A DNA stretch of 64,000 nucleotides from Fodinicola acaciae (GTDB lineage Bacteria; Actinomycetota; Actinomycetes; Mycobacteriales; HKI-0501), in contig NZ_WOTN01000002.1 of the NCBI RefSeq assembly GCF_010993745.1, positions 372,001 through 436,000 of the forward strand, given 5' to 3'. The translations under genes were made by a program, and so were the position numbers. The notes under the pieces are model-generated. The model saw nothing but the letters and a program-made list of their open reading frames with translations. It was not told the origin of the DNA and ran no database searches. This document shows, in pieces, positions 41,098-49,935 of this stretch; within the stretch, counting starts at the first letter, position 1; each line of letters opens with the position of its first letter.

Positions 41098-42780
41098 GTG
41101 GCTGAGCGGTTGGTCGCCGATCGTTACCTGATCAGGACGGCGATCGGACAGGGTGGCATGGGTCGGGTCTGGCGTGCCTACGACCGGACGCTCGACCGCG
41201 AGGTGGCGCTCAAAGAGGTGCTGGTGCCGTTTGGCATGTCCGAACGGGCGAAGGCCGACATGACCACCCGGATGCTGCGTGAGGCGCGGCTCGGCGCTCG
41301 GCTGCGGCATCCGGCGATCGTGCGCGTCCACGACGTACTCACCGCCGACGACCATCCGTGGATCGTCATGGAGCTGATCGACGGCCGCAGCCTGGAGGAC
41401 CTGATCCTGTCCACCGGCGCGCTGGCGCCGGAGCGCGTCGCGGCGATCGGGCTGAGCCTGCTCGGCGCTCTGCGAGCCGCGCACCGGGCCGGTGTCATCC
41501 ATCGCGATGTCAAGCCGGCCAACGTACTCGTCGAGGACGACGACAGCGTCGCGCTGACCGACTTCGGCATCGCGTACGAGATGGACCAGGCCTCGATGAC
41601 CGCGACCGGCACGATGATCGGCTCGCCGCAGTACATGGCGCCCGAGCGCGTACGCGGTGACGCGCCGGGACCGGCGAGCGACCTGTTTTCCTTGGGTGGC
41701 ACGCTTTATGCGGCCGTCGAGGGGCGTGCGCCGTTTGAACGTACCGGCCAGTTGGCGACCCTGGCGGCGGTGCTGAACGATCCGCCGGACGCCTTTGACA
41801 AAGCCGGTCCACTGCGGCCGATTCTGGCCGGGTTGCTGGACAAGGACCCGGCTTCGCGGCCGTCCGCCGAGGAAGTCGAGGACGCGTTGCGAAGCGTGGT
41901 GGAGATCGCCGCCGCGCCGACGACCGGTGATTTGTCCGGACCACCGCCCGCTGCTCCGCCTGTCGGAGAACCGCCTGTCGAAACGCGGCCTGCGGAAGCA
42001 CCGCCTGTCTCTGAGCCTCCTGTCGCTGAGCCGGCTGTTGCCGAATCGCCAGCTGTGCCGCCGGATTCGGTCGCAGTGGATACGGTGTCCGCGCCTATCG
42101 CGGCGGCCGTTCCGGACGTACCGCCGCCTTTGCCTTCTGTCACGCCAAAACGCGGCCGGCGCCGGATTTTGCTGTTGGTCGCCGCGGCCGTCGCGGTGGT
42201 TCTGGTCGCTGTCGGCGGCACTTTCGCGTATCTCCAGCTGAGCCGAAAGCCGTTCTACAACGGCATCGCGGCCGGCCGGCCGTTGACGAAACCGAGCGAA
42301 GGTTTCGTCAAGGTCCAAACGCCGGACGGCACCGTCGAGCTCGGCGAGATCGCCACGTTCGGCCGCGCGGTCGCGCAGATTCCGGTCGGTTGGAAACTGG
42401 TCGGCGAGTCGCGGGACGACCGGTGGGGGCCAGGCCTGTCGCCGCCTGACTCGCTGGACGTGGTGCTCAAGCTCCGAGCCGAGGAAGGCCCCCACCTCGC
42501 CGTGCCGATCGAGCGGCTGCGGATCGAGCGGAAATACGCGCAGGCCAACCTGGCCGGCTATCACGAGGTCGTTTTCAAAGCAGTCAACGAGTTTTCCGGC
42601 GACTCCGCGCCTGCCGCCCAGTGGAGTTACACCTGGGACGACAACGGCGTGCGGCGTCGCGTGATGGCGCTCGTACGCCAACGCGACCAGGACCTGTACA
42701 TCTTCTCGATGGCCAATCCGGCTTCGGATGACTACGGCTGGTTTTTCATCGAAATCCTCGGCCACACGACGTTCGGCTAG
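41098..42780 (+). CDS. Receptor-type Ser/Thr protein kinase (PknB/Hanks type)
   Basis: Membrane kinase of 560 residues. Kinase domain: glycine loop GQGGMGRVW (17-25), Lys39 in ALKEV, HRDVKPANV (135-143), DFG (155-157), activation loop GSPQYMAPER. A Pro/Glu/Val-rich linker of about 70 residues leads to one transmembrane helix (about 357-379) and a 180-residue extracytoplasmic domain without PASTA repeats, related to lipoprotein-like sensor domains. GTG 41098 fits a possible leaderless start; an in-frame GTG at 41071 is the alternative. The TAG stop sits in CTAG, shared with the end of an IS5 remnant on the opposite strand. Confidence 0.88.
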   Translation: MAERLVADRYLIRTAIGQGGMGRVWRAYDRTLDREVALKEVLVPFGMSERAKADMTTRMLREARLGARLRHPAIVRVHDVLTADDHPWIVMELIDGRSLEDLILSTGALAPERVAAIGLSLLGALRAAHRAGVIHRDVKPANVLVEDDDSVALTDFGIAYEMDQASMTATGTMIGSPQYMAPERVRGDAPGPASDLFSLGGTLYAAVEGRAPFERTGQLATLAAVLNDPPDAFDKAGPLRPILAGLLDKDPASRPSAEEVEDALRSVVEIAAAPTTGDLSGPPPAAPPVGEPPVETRPAEAPPVSEPPVAEPAVAESPAVPPDSVAVDTVSAPIAAAVPDVPPPLPSVTPKRGRRRILLLVAAAVAVVLVAVGGTFAYLQLSRKPFYNGIAAGRPLTKPSEGFVKVQTPDGTVELGEIATFGRAVAQIPVGWKLVGESRDDRWGPGLSPPDSLDVVLKLRAEEGPHLAVPIERLRIERKYAQANLAGYHEVVFKAVNEFSGDSAPAAQWSYTWDDNGVRRRVMALVRQRDQDLYIFSMANPASDDYGWFFIEILGHTTFG

Positions 42781-43015
42781 GGCGTGTCTCTCAATCCTCG
42801 TGACTTGCGGCGGATGTGGACGACCGCGCATGCCAGGAGTACGCCGCTGAGGTAGGTCATGGCGTATTTGTCGAAGCGGGTGGCGATAGCGCGCCATTGC
42901 TTGAGGCGGTTAGAGCCGCGTTCGACGGTGTTTCGCCGGGCGTCGGCTTTGGGATCGAAAGCCGGCGGTCGTCCGCCTGCTGATCCGTTAGCTTTGTGGC
43001 GCTTGATTTGGTCGC
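42777..43015 (-). pseudogene. IS5-family transposase, C-terminal remnant
   Basis: Minus-strand open stretch reads ANGSAGGRPPAFDPKADARR, NTVERGSNRLKQWRAIATR, FDKYAMTYLSGVLLACAVV and ends DTP-stop. This includes the catalytic Glu region lost from the element at 29965. The terminal bases GGGCGTGTCTC next to CTAG resemble the IS end at 30817. N-terminal two thirds and the other IS end are absent; 43016-43330 shows no recognisable gene and seems to be decayed sequence. Confidence 0.75.
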
Positions 43016-43220
43016 TGCGCAGCCAGGTCGGCCACGCCGCTGAGCATCACCACGCCGGCACGCAGCAGTTCATACTTCATGCCACCTTTCTGGTTGGGTG
43101 AGGAGCGCGGTGCCGGCGTTCCAGCGGCCGCGCGTGATCGACGAACATCACCACCGTCAGGACACCGGCGACACTCGGGCGTCTCGTGCGGAGTGCGATG
43201 TAGCCGGTCCAGTCCCGTTT

Positions 43221-43244
43221 AGCCTCGATCCGTGGATCGAGGCT
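43221..43244. repeat. Palindrome with a second half-copy at 43315-43332
   Basis: AGCCTCGATCC and its complement pair around a 2-base loop, giving a 24-base palindrome. GGATCGAGGCT recurs at 43320-43330, followed by AG, just before the end of the lipoprotein gene. It may act as terminator for that gene or be the end of another decayed element. Confidence 0.5.
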
Positions 43245-43334
43245 TAGACAAACCCGATCAACGCAGGTCAGAGCACACTTTCCTCATTCCACCCGCCGCC
43301 ACGAACCGCCCCGGTCCACGGATCGAGGCTAGGG

Positions 43335-44027
43335 TCATCGGATGACGGAAAGTATGTGTGCTGCTATCTGCTGCGCCGGCAGGTCCGAGCGCGACGGTTT
43401 GTTGGGCCCATCTAGTGGATACCGGTAAAAGGCACGGTAGGCGATGTTGACGATATCGCCACGCCGTGCTGCCGCGAGAACAATCTCAGAAGTTCCGTCC
43501 TGCTGAGCGGCTCGGACGCCGACGACCTCAATGGCCCAGTCACCCAGGTCAGAAACGGGCATCGCCTGGTCGGCAGCGTTGATCGTATGATTCGTGTCCA
43601 CGAACACTTTACCGGATGCTCGGGCACAATCTTCCGCTTTGCAGTCGGCGCCGTCGCCGTATCGACCGAAACCGATCTCTATTGTCAGGAGTGATAGGTA
43701 CTGGTTGCTGCTGCTGGGAGTTTCTGACGTCGAGATCTTGCACCCGGTCGAATTTACATTGAGCGTCGGGTCGGTAACCGACGGATACGGTGACGCTTTC
43801 GGGACATCTGGGCTGCCCAGCGGAAGGCCTGGGGCGATCGAGTCGATGTAACCCTGCCCTAGCAGATCGCACAGATTCTCTGACGGCAGCCGCGAGGCGG
43901 GCGAAGCACTGGGAACGAACGATGATGGCTTCCGGCCCGAGTTCGATGCCGCTGGCCCGCAAGCGCTCACCAACCCGAGTCCGGCAATCGCGGCGAGCGT
44001 GATCAGCAGCCAGTTCCCGAAACGCAT
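43335..44027 (-). CDS. Putative lipoprotein
   Basis: Protein of 230 residues with a lipoprotein signal: MRFGNWLLITLAAIAGLGLVSAC, lipobox LVSAC, then a Ser/Pro-rich spacer. The mature part has paired cysteines (ENLCDLLG, STGCKIS, ADCKAEDC) typical of small actinobacterial lipoproteins of the DUF3558 type. In-frame ATGs at 44060 and 44078 would lengthen the n-region. No operon partner. Base composition is a little lower in GC than neighbours, and it is surrounded by IS remnants, suggesting acquired DNA. Confidence 0.7.
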   Translation of the reverse strand: MRFGNWLLITLAAIAGLGLVSACGPAASNSGRKPSSFVPSASPASRLPSENLCDLLGQGYIDSIAPGLPLGSPDVPKASPYPSVTDPTLNVNSTGCKISTSETPSSSNQYLSLLTIEIGFGRYGDGADCKAEDCARASGKVFVDTNHTINAADQAMPVSDLGDWAIEVVGVRAAQQDGTSEIVLAAARRGDIVNIAYRAFYRYPLDGPNKPSRSDLPAQQIAAHILSVIR

Positions 44028-44733
44028 AGGATGACAACAAACATCTGTACCGTTGGTCATGACATTCAATCTCCACATTGTGACCTGAACAGCGGGCGAG
44101 TACGGTCTCCCTTCCGCGACCGCGGCGGGAAGCCAGACCGTTAGATGAGGTTCACGGATCGCACTGGCGGGCTGACTGTCCCAGAGACGCGACTCCTCCT
44201 TCCATACCATCAGCTCATTCGCTCGGCAGGTGCCGGCCAGTGACCTGAGCCGAAAGCCTTCATTCCGGCAACCACACGGTATCCTAAGACGGCCAGCCAA
44301 CGTGCCGAAATCCGGGCGAGGGGCATGAAACGCCCGCTAGGGACACGTCTGTAGGCTGACCGAAAGTTGGCTTTCGGCGTGCCAGTGCGAGAGCACGCCT
44401 CGCCCGGTCGATCAGCGGAGAAAAGCAGGCTGGTCATGGTGGCGACGAGTCGCGTGACCTTTGGGTTCACGCATTGAGTTGCTGCCGGCGGTCAGATCTC
44501 GGCCAGGCGGCGCGCGGCGCCACGAGGAGATTTGTCACTGACCGGCCAGTTGCACGGTGTGCGTTTCCGGGCACCCGCAGACGTGAGCGAATCGACGACC
44601 TGCAGATTGACCGGTAGCAGCGTGGCGCTTGTTGAGCAATTCGAACGTTAGAATCCGGCGCGAACATTGCAACGACCACGATCGCCGGCAGGCATCTCTG
44701 ACGGATCCTTCATGATTTTTGCAAGACTAGTCG
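44028..44733. other. Intergenic stretch without a supported gene
   Basis: About 700 bases of lower GC content upstream of the lipoprotein. Short open frames exist on the minus strand (for example 44210-44470) but lack ribosome sites and family resemblance. A CTAG occurs near 44727, just before the IS3 remnant. Confidence 0.5.
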
Positions 44734-45060
44734 GTGTCGGAGAAGGAGTTGTCGGTTTCTGAGCGTGTGGAGCTGGAGAAGCTCCGTAGGGAGAATGCTC
44801 AGTTGCAGATGGATAACGCTTTCCTGAAAAAAGCGGCGGCCTGGTTCGCGAAGGGAAACAGGTGAAGTTCGAATCAGCGCGAATCAGGCCTACGAGAAAG
44901 CGTTTCCGGTGGACTGTATGTGCCGGATGCTCGGGGTGTCCCGGGCGGGTTACTACAGGTGGTGCAGCGTCGCCCGTCGCAGCGGGATCGGGACGACTCG
45001 GTGTTTGGAAACGAAGATCGCGGTGCTGTTAAAATGGTGTAAACAAAAGCGGGGAACCCT
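44734..45060 (+). pseudogene. IS3-family transposase remnant (orfA end, orfB start)
   Basis: 44734-44865 encodes the leucine-zipper end of an IS3 OrfA (LEKLRRENAQLQMDNAFLKK, AAAWFAKGNR). OrfB begins at GTG 44862, but a shift follows, after which AYEKAFPVDCMCRMLGVSRA and GYYRW appear in another frame. Nothing of the DDE domain remains. It is a degraded insertion sequence that merges into repeat copy B. Confidence 0.75.
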
Positions 45061-45192
45061 CCTGTTTTCTGTTTGGTGCGTTGGGTGGCTGCGTCGTCAT
45101 TTTGTTGCGTTCGCGACGTGGTGGTTTTCGCCTGCGCGGCGGGCGACCTCAAGTGAGGGGGCGCCTTGATGGTGTCTGCTTGTGTGGGGGTG

Positions 45193-45455
45193 CGCCGACG
45201 GGAAGAACGAGCAAGCCAGCCACATTGAAAAGCAAACCCGTCGCAGTGGACGCCAAATGGTCTTGCTGTGGCGCTAAATGCGGGTCTTGTCTGTTTCTGG
45301 TGTGGTGGCCTGGCCTCCTTACGTGCGTCTGACGCACGTAAGGGTCCATGCGAACATCACGCCGGCGCCAAGCTGTTGCTGGGGTGACTATTGTGACTCA
45401 CGATGCAGAAGAGGTGTCTCCGCGACGCAATACATGTTGATCATGATATGCAAAA
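45193..45455. repeat. Dispersed intergenic repeat, copy B
   Basis: Matches copy A at 6317-6560 (see that entry). It contains a perfect 12-base hairpin, 45317-45328 with 45332-45343 and loop CTG, longer than that of copy A. Its right part (CAATACATGTTGATCATGATATG, split dyad around TGATCA, 45429-45450) could also be an operator for the U32-like gene starting at 45518. Confidence 0.7.
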
Positions 45456-45517
45456 CGGACATATGGCAGCCAAGTGATGACCGTTAGGATCGTCCTGGTC
45501 GAGTGAGAGGACGTCCT

Positions 45518-46447
45518 GTGCAGAGTACGCGCGAGTTCCTGCGGTCGCTGGATCTTCCCGGCGGCGACCTGACCGACCTTCCCAGCAGCACCAAGCGTTT
45601 TCCGGACGGCGCCCAGTATCGCGTGGAGATCCCGAGCGTCGAGGGGCCGCGTGTGCTGGCCGCGGTGTTCGTCGAGGCGGATGCGCGCGGTGTGCTCGTA
45701 CACCGGGTTTCGCAGGGCAGCGGCGGAATGTTGCAGACCGACGGCGAGCTGACCACGATGGCCAAGCTGGCCGCCGCGCGGCAGGTCGAGGTGAGTCTCT
45801 TCGCGCGGCCGCTGGCCGGCTGGGACACCGGCGCGGCCGCGTTGGCCGCCGGCGCCGGCAGCGTGGTCGCGCAGGCGCGCGGCGGCGAGCAACTGGTGCA
45901 TGTGCTGGAGGACATCAAGCGTACGGCCGAATTCGGCATCCGCAGCGTGCTGGTGACCGACCTCGGCGTGCTGTCGGTCGCCGCCGCGATGCGCTCCGCC
46001 GGCGAGCTGCCGGCCGACCTGCGGTTCAAGATCAGCGTCCAGATGGGACTGTCCAACCCGGCCTCGATCCGGCTGGCCGAACGCACCGGCGCCGACACCT
46101 ACAACGTCCCCACCGATCTCAGCCTCGCGCAGCTGGCCGCGATCCGGCAGGCGATCGACATCCCGCTGGATATCTACGTGGAGGCGCCGGACGACCAGGG
46201 CGGGTTCGTCCGGCATTTCGAGATCGCCGAGCTGGTACGGGTCGCGGCGCCGGTCTATCTCAAGTTTGGTTTGCGCAACTCGCCAAACATCTATCCGGCC
46301 GGCACGCATCTGGAGGCGACCGCGATCGCGTTGGCCAAGGAGCGCGTACGCCGCGCCGAGATCGGCCTGGGGTTGCTCCGCCGTTACGCACCGGAGGCGG
46401 TGACCTCGACGCTGCCGGCCAGCGACCTCGCGGTGCCGGTGGGATAG
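45518..46447 (+). CDS. U32-peptidase-like TIM-barrel protein
   Basis: Protein of 309 residues that I would place with the U32 peptidase-like family on the basis of its barrel-type segments (KFGLRNSPNIYPAGTH; DIPLDIYVEAPDDQGGFVRH; RTGADTYNVPTDLSLAQLAA). No protease activity can be inferred. Second GTG (45518) is chosen because AGAGGA precedes it at good spacing; a GTG at 45503 is in frame. It is followed after 37 bases by a cyclase-family hydrolase and then a TetR regulator, so it looks like one enzyme of a small catabolic operon. Confidence 0.6.
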   Translation: MQSTREFLRSLDLPGGDLTDLPSSTKRFPDGAQYRVEIPSVEGPRVLAAVFVEADARGVLVHRVSQGSGGMLQTDGELTTMAKLAAARQVEVSLFARPLAGWDTGAAALAAGAGSVVAQARGGEQLVHVLEDIKRTAEFGIRSVLVTDLGVLSVAAAMRSAGELPADLRFKISVQMGLSNPASIRLAERTGADTYNVPTDLSLAQLAAIRQAIDIPLDIYVEAPDDQGGFVRHFEIAELVRVAAPVYLKFGLRNSPNIYPAGTHLEATAIALAKERVRRAEIGLGLLRRYAPEAVTSTLPASDLAVPVG

Positions 46448-46484
46448 TCTTTGCCTGACAGCGCTGGAAATCGCGAGGAGCAGC

Positions 46485-47177
46485 ATGCCGGACAGCAGCG
46501 CGGTTGAGCAGCTCGGCACCCTGATCGGCGGCCTTCAGGCGATCGACCTGACCCATCCGCTGCGGCCCGGGATGCCGAAATGGCCGACCCACGCGTCGTA
46601 CGAACACGAGCTGGTCGAGTGCTACACCAAGGGTGACGCGGCGCGGCATTTTCGGCTCGCGCTCAGTGAACACTCCGGGACGCATCTGGACGCGCCGGCG
46701 CATTTCGTGGCCGACGCGGCGAGCATTCTCGACCATCCGCTGGACACGCTCTTCGGCCGTGCGGCGAGGATCGAGGCCACCGACGTGCCGGCCGGCAAGG
46801 AGCTCGACCGCGACCGGATTCGCCAGTGGGAACAGGAAAACGGCCGGCTCGACGTGGACGACGCGGTGCTGGTCAGGTTTGGCTGGGACGAGCGCTGGCC
46901 GGCCGGTGGCGACTTCGCGCAGTGGCCGGCGCTTTCGTTGCCGGCGGCCGAATATCTGGTCGACGTGGGCGTACGGCTGGTGGCCACCGACGCGTGCTCG
47001 CCGGACCTTCCCGGATCGGACAACCCGGTGCACCACAAGCTGCTCGGAAACGGTGTGCTGATCGGCGAGAACTTCTGCCGGCTCGGCGAGCTGCCGGCCT
47101 GGTCATATCTGATCACCCTGCCGCTGCCGATCCACGACGGCTCCGGCTCGCCGGTCCGTGCGATCGCTTTCGCGTAG
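46485..47177 (+). CDS. Cyclase-family metal-dependent hydrolase (second copy)
   Basis: Protein of 230 residues of the kynurenine formamidase/isatin hydrolase fold: DLTHPLRPGMPKWPTH, metal motif SEHSGTHLDAPAHFV (H-x-G-T-H-x-D) and a C-terminal PIHDGSGSPVRAIA. Shorter and clearly different from the enzyme at 26843, so they are paralogues with probably different substrates. ATG 46485 follows GAGGAG. Downstream of the U32-like gene and upstream of a TetR gene. Confidence 0.83.
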   Translation: MPDSSAVEQLGTLIGGLQAIDLTHPLRPGMPKWPTHASYEHELVECYTKGDAARHFRLALSEHSGTHLDAPAHFVADAASILDHPLDTLFGRAARIEATDVPAGKELDRDRIRQWEQENGRLDVDDAVLVRFGWDERWPAGGDFAQWPALSLPAAEYLVDVGVRLVATDACSPDLPGSDNPVHHKLLGNGVLIGENFCRLGELPAWSYLITLPLPIHDGSGSPVRAIAFA

Positions 47178-47350
47178 TTTTGGTGAAACCAGTGTTTTGG
47201 TGAGATCAGCGGGAAAAGATGCGCTCGCTGGTCGGGGGGTCCAGCGAGCGCGAGTCACAGGTTACATTGTTGCGAAGCGTTTAGCAACTTTCGCGGGGAT
47301 GCGCTACCTTCTGGTATAGACCAAGTCAGCGATCCCGGAGGTTTGTCGCA

Positions 47351-47983
47351 GTGGCCACCCAGGCAGAACGTTCCGCCGCGAGCCGGCAGCGTCTTCTCGA
47401 CGCGGCCGTGGCACTGCTCGCCGAAAAAGGCGTGCAGGCCACCTCGGTGGCCGAGATCGGCGCTCGCGCTGGGATGAGCCGTGCCGCGGTCAACTTCCAT
47501 TTCGGCTCGAAAGACGCGCTGCTGGCCGCGGTCGTGGCTCGGGTGATCGAGGAATGGGAACGCGCGGTCCTGCAACCGGAGCTCAAAGAGGTCGAGGACT
47601 TCGCCGGTGCCATGCGTGCGGCGCTGACCGCGCATCGCAAGATGGTCACCGAGGCGACCACCACATATCGCGTCTATTACGTGCTGCTGCTGGAATCGCT
47701 CGGACCGTCGCCGCAGCTGCGCATCGAGTTTGTCAGGCTGCGCAGGAAGTTTCGTACGTCCTTTGTGGAGGGCCTGCGCGCCGCCGGCGTCACCGAGGAG
47801 TCCGGTGTCGACCTGGAGGGGATGGCCGCCTGGTTCGTCGGGTCCTTGCGCGGCATCGCTCAGCAATATCTGCTCGAGCCGGACGAGGTCGACCTCAACG
47901 CGGCGCACGACGAGTTGCTGGAGGCCATCCGCGCTCGGGTGGTGGAGGCGCAGCTCAAGTCGCGTCAGGCTGTCGCCACCTGA
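47351..47983 (+). CDS. TetR-family transcriptional regulator
   Basis: Regulator of 210 residues. N-terminal helix-turn-helix in TSVAEIGARAGMSRAAVNFH, with FGSKDALLAAVV; C-terminal ligand domain is helical, with no recognised subtype. GTG 47351 lies behind GGAGG. The promoter region (47178-47350) has an inverted GTTGC/GCAAC pair near 47268-47287 and TATAGA near 47318 as a possible -10. Probably controls itself and the preceding U32/cyclase genes. Overlaps the end of the convergent ferredoxin gene by 29 bases. Confidence 0.86.
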   Translation: MATQAERSAASRQRLLDAAVALLAEKGVQATSVAEIGARAGMSRAAVNFHFGSKDALLAAVVARVIEEWERAVLQPELKEVEDFAGAMRAALTAHRKMVTEATTTYRVYYVLLLESLGPSPQLRIEFVRLRRKFRTSFVEGLRAAGVTEESGVDLEGMAAWFVGSLRGIAQQYLLEPDEVDLNAAHDELLEAIRARVVEAQLKSRQAVAT

Positions 47984-48188
47984 CGATCCGCAACGCGAGC
48001 CGCGGACAGGCCGCGACCGCCTGGTGTGCCTGGTTTTCCAGCTCTGCCGGCACAGTTGGCCGCGCCGTGCCGTCGCGCGGCAGCGGATAGCCCCACTCGT
48101 CCCGGTCGAGCACCTCACCGAGCAGCTCGGTGCAGGTGCCGCGACCGTCGCAGCGGATCCAGTCGATGTGCAGCCGGGCCGCGCTCAT
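47955..48188 (-). CDS. Single-cluster ferredoxin ([3Fe-4S]/[4Fe-4S] type)
   Basis: Ferredoxin of 77 residues. Cysteines in IRCDGRGTCTELL and AACPRLAL: C-x5-C and a distant C-P, i.e. three ligands, as in [3Fe-4S] ferredoxins of actinobacteria. ATG 48188 overlaps the NuoF-like gene stop (ATGA). Last gene of the electron-transfer operon, presumably the soluble acceptor or donor of the SLBB flavoprotein. Confidence 0.8.
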   Translation of the reverse strand: MSAARLHIDWIRCDGRGTCTELLGEVLDRDEWGYPLPRDGTARPTVPAELENQAHQAVAACPRLALRIVRWRQPDAT

Positions 48189-49375
48189 GGCTGCCTCTGC
48201 ACCGGGATCCGTGGCGGGTACGCGGAACACCGGCCGACCAGGTGTAGCTCGATCTCCTTTTCGAAAACGCGCAAACTACTGTGCACCAACCGTGCCGTGC
48301 CGTCCGGATGATGGCATGCGCCGCGCCCGGTGACGAGCGCGGAGAGCCGGTCGATTCGGCCGACCAGGTCGCCGTGCCGATAGCCGTTTGCCAGCAGTTC
48401 CACGGCATCCGCCAGCGCGGGCAGGCCGTTCAGACACGGACCGCATTGTTTTGCCGCTTCCTCAGCCAGATATCGTACGATCCGCGCGACTTCACGCAAC
48501 GCGCACACCGACATCGGCAATGCGGTCAGTACGCCGGCGCCGACCGAGGCGCCAAACCGGCGCAAAGAGGCGTTGCACAATGGCGTCTGGCGTGCCGTCG
48601 CCATCGGCAGCCAGCCGCCGTGACATCCGCCGACGAGCACTGCCTGCAGCGGCACCTTCGGCCTGGTCGCGTCGACAACCTCAATGAGCGGTGTGCCGTA
48701 CGGTATTTCGTAAACGCCGGGCGATGCCAGCGGACCGGTGATCGTCGCGAGAAACGTCCCCGGCTCTGCCGGCGTGCCGAGCCGCCGGAACCAGGCCGGT
48801 CCGTGCCGCGCGATCAGCGCCAGGTGTGCCAGTGTTTCGACATTATGCACCAGCATCCCGGGCGTGAGCCGGCCGGTTGGCAACGCTGGTCGCCCGGAAA
48901 TCTTCGCGATGGCGGCGGTTTCCTGGCCGGCGAGGTAGCGATCAGGTGACGTCACAAGGCGTACGCGATGGCGATCGACCTCTTTTCGCTCAGCGATGGC
49001 GGTTTTGAGGTTGTCGGCGGCTGCCGGCGCATACAGGTATGCCTTCTGCGCACCGACCGCCTCGGCGGCCAGCTGGAGGCCGTCGAGCACGAGGTGCGGT
49101 GCGCGGCGGAGCAGGAAAAGATCCTTGCCGCTGCCCGGCTCGCCTTCGGCGGCATTGCCGATCACCACCGGACGCTCGCCGGTGGCGGCCGCGGCGAGCT
49201 TGCGCCAGGCCGGAAATCCGGCACCACCGTGGCCGACCAGTCCGGCCGACTCGATCGCCGGGATCAGCCGGCCGATGCCACCTTGCCACGGCAGCGGTCC
49301 GTTGCGCCGAACGTGTTCGGCGAGATTTTCCGCGCCAGCGGTCAACAACCGCCGCGTCGGCATGGTCGTCGTCAT
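48185..49375 (-). CDS. NuoF/SLBB-type flavin iron-sulfur oxidoreductase
   Basis: Protein of 396 residues resembling the 51-kDa NADH-binding subunit of complex I. FMN/NADH-type region (ESAGLVGHGGAGFPAWRK; GNAAEGEPGSGKDLFLLRR), SLBB domain (YGTPLIEVV...AVLVGGCHGG) and a C-terminal Fe-S motif (KQCGPCLNG...GACHHPDG). The first cysteine of the usual C-x2-C-x2-C cluster set is displaced, so cluster type is uncertain. ATG 49375 shares one base with the upstream stop (TGATG). With membrane cytochrome, ApbE and ferredoxin it should move electrons between NAD(P)H or ferredoxin and a membrane partner. Confidence 0.82.
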   Translation of the reverse strand: MTTTMPTRRLLTAGAENLAEHVRRNGPLPWQGGIGRLIPAIESAGLVGHGGAGFPAWRKLAAAATGERPVVIGNAAEGEPGSGKDLFLLRRAPHLVLDGLQLAAEAVGAQKAYLYAPAAADNLKTAIAERKEVDRHRVRLVTSPDRYLAGQETAAIAKISGRPALPTGRLTPGMLVHNVETLAHLALIARHGPAWFRRLGTPAEPGTFLATITGPLASPGVYEIPYGTPLIEVVDATRPKVPLQAVLVGGCHGGWLPMATARQTPLCNASLRRFGASVGAGVLTALPMSVCALREVARIVRYLAEEAAKQCGPCLNGLPALADAVELLANGYRHGDLVGRIDRLSALVTGRGACHHPDGTARLVHSSLRVFEKEIELHLVGRCSAYPPRIPVQRQP

Positions 49376-49935
49376 CACCGGCTCACCTTTCGCCGGCCGA
49401 GCTGAGAAATCTCGGCAAATCCTGGGTCGAGTCGCCACACCACGGCAGCCACCACGACCAGCCCGCACAGCAGCACACAGCCGATCATCCAGAGCTGACC
49501 GGCATCGCTGCCGGAGCCGATCGCGTGCACTGCCGCCAACGGCCACATCGCATACGACAGCCAGTGCAGGATTTTCCACGCACGCGGACCGATCCGGCGT
49601 CGCAGCAGGCTGGTGGCGGTGACCGCGACGGCCAGGTCGAAGGCGACCACGCCGAAACCGGTCCACAGTGGACGATAGGTCGAGGCGAACGGCAGGATCA
49701 CGTCGGCGATCCGCAGCTGTGCGTACGGATCGAAGAACAGCGATCCAATGTGGACGGCCAAAAACGCGAGGCCGAGCAGGCTGACGTTGCGGTGCAGCGC
49801 GGAAACCGCAAACCGTGGCAGCCCGGCCAGCTGCCGACCGGATCTGGTCGCGATGCCGAGCGCCAGCGCGATCGTGAACAGGCCAAGCGTCACCAGGCCG
49901 GTCGCGCGGCCGGCATACCAGAGCGCTTCGGTCAT
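49375..49935 (-). CDS. Ferric-reductase-like transmembrane protein
   Basis: Integral membrane protein of 186 residues with about five or six helices. Histidines in paired helices (SALHRNVSLLGLAFLAVHIG and WKILHWLSYAMWPLAAVHAI) are placed to bind haem as in the ferric reductase/YedZ (MsrQ) domain. Starts at 49935, overlapping the apbE stop in ATGA. Likely the membrane electron carrier of the operon. Confidence 0.82.
   Translation of the reverse strand: MTEALWYAGRATGLVTLGLFTIALALGIATRSGRQLAGLPRFAVSALHRNVSLLGLAFLAVHIGSLFFDPYAQLRIADVILPFASTYRPLWTGFGVVAFDLAVAVTATSLLRRRIGPRAWKILHWLSYAMWPLAAVHAIGSGSDAGQLWMIGCVLLCGLVVVAAVVWRLDPGFAEISQLGRRKVSR

Noticed and set aside
40303-42897. 864-codon minus-strand open frame opposite the Ser/Thr kinase
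   Set aside because: No domain; antisense shadow of the kinase with its HRD/DFG motifs on the plus strand.
45149-45349. Small minus-strand ORF (PYVRQTHVRR...) in repeat copy B
   Set aside because: Copy A has stop codons in the corresponding frame, so the similarity is at DNA level and not that of a protein.
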